From positions 1-10,822 of the forward strand of contig DATAEK010000144.1 of assembly GCA_036258055.1 (NCBI GenBank): a stretch of DNA of 10,822 bases, written 5' to 3'. Every line of letters begins with the position of its first letter. Within the stretch, counting starts at the first letter, position 1. The DNA comes from DATAEK01 sp036258055. Lineage in GTDB: Bacteria; Acidobacteriota; Vicinamibacteria; Vicinamibacterales; 2-12-FULL-66-21. Below the pieces are notes generated by a model. That model was not told the origin of the DNA. It did no database searches and saw only the letters and a program-made list of their open reading frames with translations. Of this stretch, positions 6,630 to 10,822 are shown one piece after another. The translations under genes and the position numbers were made by a program.

Positions 6630-6942
6630 CAAGCATTTCTACGGGCAGAGCGCGGACGTGAATGCTCTTTTGGTCAAAACGCGCGGCCAATCGAGTCGCA
6701 TAGCTGCGCCACCAGACCCGGTCGAATGCGTCGGTCACGACTTCCACCATCACGACATCGTCCTGCTCCACGTGACCATCGGGCGCGTTCCATGTCCCTC
6801 GTGCGGGCGAGCGCACGTAGGCCGTGAGTCCGTCGAACTTTTCTGTAAGCTCGCGTCGGGTGTGCGAGAGAGCCGTCGCGGCGTCCTGCGACGTCGTTCC
6901 GGTCGGGAACGTCGTCGGCAGGAGCAGCTGAATCAAGACCAC
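6610..6942 (-). CDS. Conserved hypothetical protein, 110 residues
   Basis: A small soluble protein with balanced composition: a hydrophobic IQLLLPTT start, an RRELTEKFDGLTAYVRSPARG segment, a DDVVMVEVVTDAFDRVWW core, and a RLAARFDQKSIHVRALPVEML end. The alternating strand/helix pattern suggests a small alpha/beta (ferredoxin-like) fold. I recall similar uncharacterised proteins of about 100-110 residues in Proteobacteria, with the same FGGxTAYxRAP and DDVV motifs, but cannot name a domain. The start is a GTG at 6940-6942 with GAGAG seven bases upstream, so translation probably begins there. It lies 11 nt after the ferritin-like gene and overlaps the start of the SDR remnant, so it is part of the same transcript. 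No catalytic motif is visible. Confidence 0.8.
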   Translation of the reverse strand: MVLIQLLLPTTFPTGTTSQDAATALSHTRRELTEKFDGLTAYVRSPARGTWNAPDGHVEQDDVVMVEVVTDAFDRVWWRSYATRLAARFDQKSIHVRALPVEMLDEQSHE

Positions 6943-6953
6943 GCCGCGACTCT

Positions 6954-7553
6954 CTATCGCCGGGACCCGGCTGCGGCTATCGGCGCTGACCTCTTCTTCG
7001 CTGTTGTTTTGGCAGTGGGCTCTTCGTCCTCGCCCGTCTCGTCCTCGTCAGGATGTGCTTCATCGGCAGCGGCCTGGTTGATTCCGCCCTCGGCGAGTTC
7101 GGTCAGGTTCTCGTCGGCGGCCTTTTCTTCTTCGAGAATTTCCTCAAGGAGTTCCGCCGCTTCACTGTGGCCCATGGCTTTGGCCCAGGCGATCAACGTG
7201 CCGTACGCGGCCATCTCGTAGTGTTCGGCCCGCTGCCCGCCGGCGATCAGGCAGGCGTCCATCGTCTGCGCATCGAAGTCCTCTTCCATCACCGATTTGC
7301 CCTCTTCGATGATGCCGGCGATGCCGTCGCAATGCTTACCGCGCACCTTTTCACCGAGCGCGCCAAACACCTGTTCCAGCTTGTCGACGTGCCCGCGCGT
7401 CTCCTCGAGATGCGTCTCGAATGCGGCGGTGAGATCTTCTGACGTCGCCTTCTTGGCCATCTTCGGCAGCGCCTTTAGCAGCTGCTTCTCTGCATCGTAG
7501 GCGTCGCGCAGTTCGTCGAGGAAGGCGTCGTGCAAGGTTCCTGATTCAGCCAT
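6954..7553 (-). CDS. DUF892 ferritin-like protein (YciE/YciF family)
   Basis: A 199-residue protein whose first 155 residues form the DUF892 four-helix ferritin-like bundle: LHDAFLDELRDAYDAEKQLLKALPKMA (7-33), FETHLEETRGHVDKLEQVF (45-63), AGGQRAEHYEMAAYGTLIAWA (104-124) and AAELLEEILEEEKAADENLTELA (132-154). Carboxylates and histidines in the expected metal-site positions include E22, E51, H55, E110, H111 and E141-E143. Relatives are stress-induced, probably di-iron proteins; their exact reaction is unsettled. Residues 162-199 add an acidic stretch followed by a Lys/Arg/Ala-rich tail that is absent from short family members. The start is certain: AGGAG lies seven bases before the ATG. It follows katE by 30 nt, which agrees with a joint oxidative-stress role. 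Confidence 0.94.
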   Translation of the reverse strand: MAESGTLHDAFLDELRDAYDAEKQLLKALPKMAKKATSEDLTAAFETHLEETRGHVDKLEQVFGALGEKVRGKHCDGIAGIIEEGKSVMEEDFDAQTMDACLIAGGQRAEHYEMAAYGTLIAWAKAMGHSEAAELLEEILEEEKAADENLTELAEGGINQAAADEAHPDEDETGEDEEPTAKTTAKKRSAPIAAAGSRR

Positions 7554-7560
7554 GTCGTGT

Positions 7561-7565
7561 CTCCT
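7561..7565 (-). promoter_or_regulatory. Ribosome-binding site of the DUF892 gene
   Basis: The minus strand reads AGGAG seven bases before the ATG at 7551-7553. It is the cleanest Shine-Dalgarno site in the window and fixes the start of the ferritin-like gene. Confidence 0.7.
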
Positions 7566-7583
7566 ATTTGTCGTGAGCGGCCG

Positions 7584-9995
7584 CTATACGCGCGGCGGAT
7601 CGGTTTCTCGTTCGAAGTGTCGATGTTTAGCAATGGCCGCCATGAACGCGCCGATGCCAGTCGTATCGTCGCCTTCCATGAGCAGCAAGCCGGGGTCTGC
7701 CTGACCAGAGGCCAGCGTCTCGGGAATGCCGGCTCGCTGCAGGAGTCCAGTCGCTGACCCAATCGCCAGGATCGGCTTGCAGTGGCGATATTGCTCCTTC
7801 ACGAACTCGAGCACTCGGCCGTCGATGCCGAGCTGTTCGACCGCCGCCTCACCGTCCGGAATAACGACCGCATCCCAGAGCACGGACGGCATGGCCTCGA
7901 CGGTGGTGTCGACCTCGCGTGCACCGCCCGTCAGCGCAATCTCGCCGAGGCGAGCGCCGACGAATCGAGGAACCGCGCCCGCGGCGAGCAATTCACTGGC
8001 GAGCTTCTGCAGGGACTGACTGTCCGCACCGTCTGCGACGAGGATAGCGATGCGTCGGGCCTTGATGCTGCCATCGCCGGGTCGGGCCATGAGTGACAGC
8101 GCCGGTGACTTCTCGATCTCCGGCATCACGTCGGTGTCGAGCACCTTGGGCATCGGCGCGGGCATGGTCCGCATGCCAAGACCCGTCGCCACCGCCTCGG
8201 CGAATTCGCGATCGACATTCATCAGGCCGGACACCATCCGCTCACGGATGGCCGGTGTCTGGACCCGCGACAGCTCGAAGCGAAACGCATTGATGATGTG
8301 CGCGCGCTCTGGGGGCGTTTGACTGGCAAGGAAGAGGCGCGCCTGGGCGTAGTGCTCAGCAAACCGCTCCGGCTTGCCGCGCAGCTTGCTGGCCTCTGGC
8401 TGCATCTTGTCGGCGAACGAGACGAATCCCTTCGCGCCAGCTTGGAACGGGCAGCCCCCGCCGAGCGAGTTTGGTTCGTACGCCACGCGGCCGCGGTTGA
8501 TCGCCTGCCGGTGCATGCCATCGCGTTGGTTGTTGTGCACCGCGGCGACCGGGGCATTGATCGGGATTTCGTGGAAGTTCGGACCGCCTAGCCGCGAGCT
8601 CTGCGTATCGACATACGAATGGATTCGGCCCGCCAGCAGGGGATCGTTCGAGAAGTCGATGCCGGGCACGACGTGCGCCGTGCAGAAGGCCACCTGTTCC
8701 GTCTCGGCGAAGAAATTGTCCGGGTTGCGATTGAGCACCAAACGCCCGACCGGCATCAACGGAACCAGTTCTTCTGGGACGATCTTCGTCGCGTCGAGAA
8801 TGTCGAAGCTAAACGCTTCGGCCTGCGCCTCGGTGAAGATCTGGAGTGCCAGTTCCCATTCCGGATAGGCGCCGGCCTCGATGGCCTCCCAGAGATCGCG
8901 CCGGTGGAAGTCCGGATCGGCGCCAGAGATCTTCACCGCCTCGTCCCAGACGAGCGAATGCGTACCAGCGACCGGACTCCAGTGAAATTTCGCGAACGTC
9001 GACTCGCCGGCTGCGTTCACCAGCCGGTAACTGTGGACGCCGAAGCCCTGCATCATCCGATAGCTTCTTGGGATGGCCCGGTCGGACATGGCCCACATCA
9101 GCATGTGGGTGATCTCAGGCATCAGCGAGGCAAAATCCCAGAAGGTGTCGTGCGCCGAGGCCGCCTGCGGCATGGCGAAGTGCGGCTCCGGTTTGGCGGC
9201 GTGCACGAGATCGGGAAACTTCATTGCGTCTTGAATGAAGAACACTGGAATGTTGTTGCCGACCAGATCCCAGTTCCCTTCGTCGGTGTAAAACTTCACC
9301 GCGAAGCCGCGAACGTCGCGCGCGGTATCTGTCGATCCGCGCTCGCCCAACACCGTGGAAAAGCGCACGAACACCGGTGTCTCTTTGCCGACTTCGGCAA
9401 ACACCGAGGCTTTGGTGAACTCGGCGAGCGCCCTCGTGCACTGGAAGACTCCATGGGCCGCCGAGCCGCGCGCGTGGACGATGCGCTCCGGAATGCGCTC
9501 GTGGTCGAAGTGCGTGATCTTTTCACGCAGAATGAAGTCTTCGAGAAGCGTCGGACCGCGCAATCCGGCTTTGAGCGAGTTCTGATTGTCGGCAACCGGG
9601 ACACCCTGATTGGTCGTCAACGTCCGTTTGCTCGAATCCACTCGCACACGATCAAGGGGGCCGTTCGTCTTGTTCTCGCCGACGACGGGTCCGCCGCTGC
9701 CGACCTTGTCGGACCCGTTCTTTTCTTGGACGGTACTCGACCCCACGATCGGGTCCGGAGGTTCGACGGAGACACCCGCCTCCGGTCGGAGCGCGGCCTG
9801 TGGGTCGTACTCCAGCGGCTTGTTGGCGTTAAAAGGCAAGCCTGCGGAGAGTTGCTGCGTGGCCGCCATTTTCGCCGTCAGGTCATCCGACGAGTCGACG
9901 AGCGCCTTCGGGGCCGCCGGACCCGAAACGGTGGCACGGCTGTTTGGATCGATGGCTGGCAGAGTTTCCGAACGTCGCTTCTTCGATTGGGCCAT
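7584..9995 (-). CDS. katE: Large-subunit (clade 2) haem catalase, HPII/KatE type
   Basis: An 803-residue monofunctional catalase that breaks hydrogen peroxide into water and oxygen. The haem-pocket residues align with E. coli HPII at a constant offset of 46: catalytic H174 (in RIVHARGSAAHG), N247 (in DLVGNNIPVFFIQDA) and the proximal haem ligand Y461 (in HSYVDTQ). The catalase core runs from about residue 125 to 630. A C-terminal flavodoxin/DJ-1-like domain begins near 646 (RRIAILVADGAD) and reaches the end, which is diagnostic for the large-subunit clade. HPII is 753 residues; the extra length is mainly a hydrophilic N-terminal tail. Position 438, matching HPII His392 (covalently bound to Tyr415), is Cys. 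The ATG has only a weak purine-rich upstream region. It is the first gene of the minus-strand run and faces a divergent Crp/Fnr-type regulator. Confidence 0.97.
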   Translation of the reverse strand: MAQSKKRRSETLPAIDPNSRATVSGPAAPKALVDSSDDLTAKMAATQQLSAGLPFNANKPLEYDPQAALRPEAGVSVEPPDPIVGSSTVQEKNGSDKVGSGGPVVGENKTNGPLDRVRVDSSKRTLTTNQGVPVADNQNSLKAGLRGPTLLEDFILREKITHFDHERIPERIVHARGSAAHGVFQCTRALAEFTKASVFAEVGKETPVFVRFSTVLGERGSTDTARDVRGFAVKFYTDEGNWDLVGNNIPVFFIQDAMKFPDLVHAAKPEPHFAMPQAASAHDTFWDFASLMPEITHMLMWAMSDRAIPRSYRMMQGFGVHSYRLVNAAGESTFAKFHWSPVAGTHSLVWDEAVKISGADPDFHRRDLWEAIEAGAYPEWELALQIFTEAQAEAFSFDILDATKIVPEELVPLMPVGRLVLNRNPDNFFAETEQVAFCTAHVVPGIDFSNDPLLAGRIHSYVDTQSSRLGGPNFHEIPINAPVAAVHNNQRDGMHRQAINRGRVAYEPNSLGGGCPFQAGAKGFVSFADKMQPEASKLRGKPERFAEHYAQARLFLASQTPPERAHIINAFRFELSRVQTPAIRERMVSGLMNVDREFAEAVATGLGMRTMPAPMPKVLDTDVMPEIEKSPALSLMARPGDGSIKARRIAILVADGADSQSLQKLASELLAAGAVPRFVGARLGEIALTGGAREVDTTVEAMPSVLWDAVVIPDGEAAVEQLGIDGRVLEFVKEQYRHCKPILAIGSATGLLQRAGIPETLASGQADPGLLLMEGDDTTGIGAFMAAIAKHRHFERETDPPRV

Positions 9996-10055
9996 GATTC
10001 AGTTTTCGCTTTGAGTGTGTGGATGAGACATCGACGTCGCCACTGGAGTCCAACT

Positions 10056-10083
10056 TCTGTATGACCGGCGGCGTCGACGACAA
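10056..10083 (-). promoter_or_regulatory. katE: Candidate katE promoter
   Basis: On the minus strand TTGTCG (10078-10083) and TACAGA (10056-10061) are 16 bases apart, about 60 nt before the katE ATG. Each hexamer matches the sigma-70 consensus only partly, so this is a weak prediction. A stress sigma factor could use other sequences here. I saw no GGAAC-type ECF element. Confidence 0.25.
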
Positions 10084-10107
10084 TTCGATAGGCCCACGCG
10101 ACGCCGC
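10068..10107. repeat. 9-bp inverted repeat in the katE/crp-type intergenic region
   Basis: GCGGCGTCG at 10068-10076 is repeated in inverse as CGACGCCGC at 10099-10107, with 22 bases between. One arm lies in the spacer of the candidate katE promoter and the other just upstream of its -35 element. The rest of the 179-nt spacer (9996-10174) holds an 8-bp palindrome CGACGTCG at 10032-10039 and no visible gene. The repeat may be a binding site or a transcript hairpin, but such matches also arise by chance in GC-rich DNA. Confidence 0.35.
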
Positions 10108-10174
10108 GGCATGAACGGCCAGACGTGGAATAATCGAGGTCATTGCTGAGGCATCTACCTGCGCCTGAGACTCC

Positions 10175-10822
10175 ATGCAGATCGAGACTTCCCGCGTCCG
10201 CCCTCGCAATCGACTGCTGTCGCGCCTACCAGACGCGGACTTCGAGCGTCTCGCTCCACACCTCCGGCCCCTCCCCCTGACCAACAAGCTCGTCCTGCAA
10301 CGACCAAACGAGCCGATCAAAGAGATCGTCTTTCCGGAAGGCGGGGTGATTTCGGTGACGACGATGATGCTGGATGGATCTGCCGTTGAGGTCGCGACGA
10401 TCGGCGCGGAAGGATTGGTCGGCATCAACGCGTTCCTCGGCGGTGTGACGTCAAATAGTGAATCCATGGTCCAGGTGCCCGGTGCAACCGCCGTCGCTCT
10501 ACCGGTTGCCGTCTTTCGGAGTGAAGTGGAGCAGACCGGCCCGTTTCGGGAGCGCGTCCAACGGTACAGTCAGGGACTGATGGGCCTGATGATGCAGTCC
10601 GCCGCATGTCTCGCCCTCCACTCGGTGGATGCTCGCTGTTGTCGGTGGCTGTTGATGGCGCATGACCGCGCGGGGCGCAAGGCGTTTCAGCTGAGTCAGG
10701 AGTTCCTCGCGATGATGCTCGGGTCCTCTCGCCAGACCGTGAACGTGGTCGCCAGCGGGCTGCAAAAGGAGGGCATCATCAGCTATGCGTACGGTCGCGT
10801 GAACGTGCTCGATCGCGCGCGA
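10175..10822 (+). CDS. Crp/Fnr-family transcriptional regulator, C-terminal end outside window
   Basis: The frame is open from the ATG at 10175-10177 to the window edge (216 codons, no stop). An in-frame TGA at 10166-10168 rules out a longer start. Residues 10-120 match a cyclic-nucleotide-binding-type beta-barrel (RLLSRLPDADFERLAPHL, IVFPEGGVISV, VEVATIGAEGLVG). A dimer helix follows, then a winged helix-turn-helix at about 171-213 (LSQEFLAMMLGSSRQTVN, LQKEGIISYAYGRVNVLD). The Arg-Ser pair that binds cAMP in Crp is absent, as are the N-terminal cysteines of Fnr. C145, C155 and C156 lie in the linker and helix region. Probably only a few residues to a few tens are missing at the end. It is divergent from katE, so control of the stress run is plausible but unproven. 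No good ribosome-binding site or promoter is visible. Confidence 0.92.
   Translation, partial: MQIETSRVRPRNRLLSRLPDADFERLAPHLRPLPLTNKLVLQRPNEPIKEIVFPEGGVISVTTMMLDGSAVEVATIGAEGLVGINAFLGGVTSNSESMVQVPGATAVALPVAVFRSEVEQTGPFRERVQRYSQGLMGLMMQSAACLALHSVDARCCRWLLMAHDRAGRKAFQLSQEFLAMMLGSSRQTVNVVASGLQKEGIISYAYGRVNVLDRAR

Noticed and set aside
6355..7221. A 288-codon plus-strand open frame with a Ser-rich end over the SDR remnant, the 110-residue gene and the DUF892 gene.
   Set aside because: The Ser-rich part is the antisense image of the acidic tail and helices of the DUF892 protein. No domain or start signal supports it.
8619..10064. A long plus-strand open frame (481 codons) opposite katE.
   Set aside because: The minus-strand frame encodes a complete catalase with all catalytic residues. 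The opposite frame has no family resemblance and an Arg/His-rich composition typical of antisense frames in GC-rich genes.
9883..10467. A 194-codon minus-strand open frame overlapping the start of katE and the Crp/Fnr gene.
   Set aside because: It overlaps two better supported genes, has no family similarity that I can see, and lacks a ribosome-binding site. It would also cover the divergent promoter region.
1..10822. tRNA, rRNA, CRISPR arrays, transposases, phage genes or attachment repeats.
   Set aside because: None was seen on reading both strands. There are no regular direct repeats with spacers, no transposase or integrase motifs, and no recognisable tRNA-like end sequences.

Overview
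This is GC-rich bacterial chromosomal DNA. Nothing in it marks a plasmid, phage or insertion sequence. Twelve of the thirteen recognisable genes lie on the minus strand, tightly packed and often overlapping. One gene, at the right edge, points the other way. The lineage cannot be fixed from the sequence. The gene families and the high GC would suit Acidobacteriota or Pseudomonadota, but that is a guess. There are no rRNA or tRNA genes, no CRISPR array and no mobile elements.

Read in the direction of transcription (right to left), the minus-strand run begins with a large-subunit catalase of the KatE/HPII type (7584-9995). Next come a DUF892 (YciE/YciF) ferritin-like protein (6954-7553), an uncharacterised 110-residue protein (6610-6942) and the wreck of a short-chain dehydrogenase with a frameshift and a large internal deletion (6348-6629). 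These are followed by an isochorismatase-like cysteine hydrolase (5666-6334), a pyridoxamine-phosphate-oxidase-fold 'general stress' protein (5157-5669) and a duplicated four-helix DUF6766 membrane protein (4465-5160). The run continues with a PolX-like HhH-PHP protein lacking the polymerase core (3202-4356), a Gfo/Idh/MocA oxidoreductase (2101-3201), a DUF72 (YecE) protein (1264-2061) and a stand-alone LigD-type polymerase domain (286-1260). It ends with the first 66 codons of a DUF421 (YetF-like) membrane protein that leaves the window (1-198).

Several junctions are stop/start overlaps or near-overlaps: ATGA at 5666-5669, GTGA at 5157-5160, TGA-ATG at 3199-3204 and TAG-3 nt-ATG at 1258-1266. 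The largest gap within the run is 108 nt. This suggests one long transcript, or a few nested ones, made under stress. The contents fit that reading: peroxide removal (catalase, ferritin-like protein), DNA end repair (LigD polymerase, PHP phosphoesterase), envelope or membrane proteins of unknown role, and redox or detoxifying enzymes.

To the right, a 179-nt spacer separates katE from a divergent Crp/Fnr-family regulator (10175 to the window end). The spacer holds a 9-bp inverted repeat that overlaps a weak candidate katE promoter. The regulator may therefore control the cassette, but this is inference from position only.
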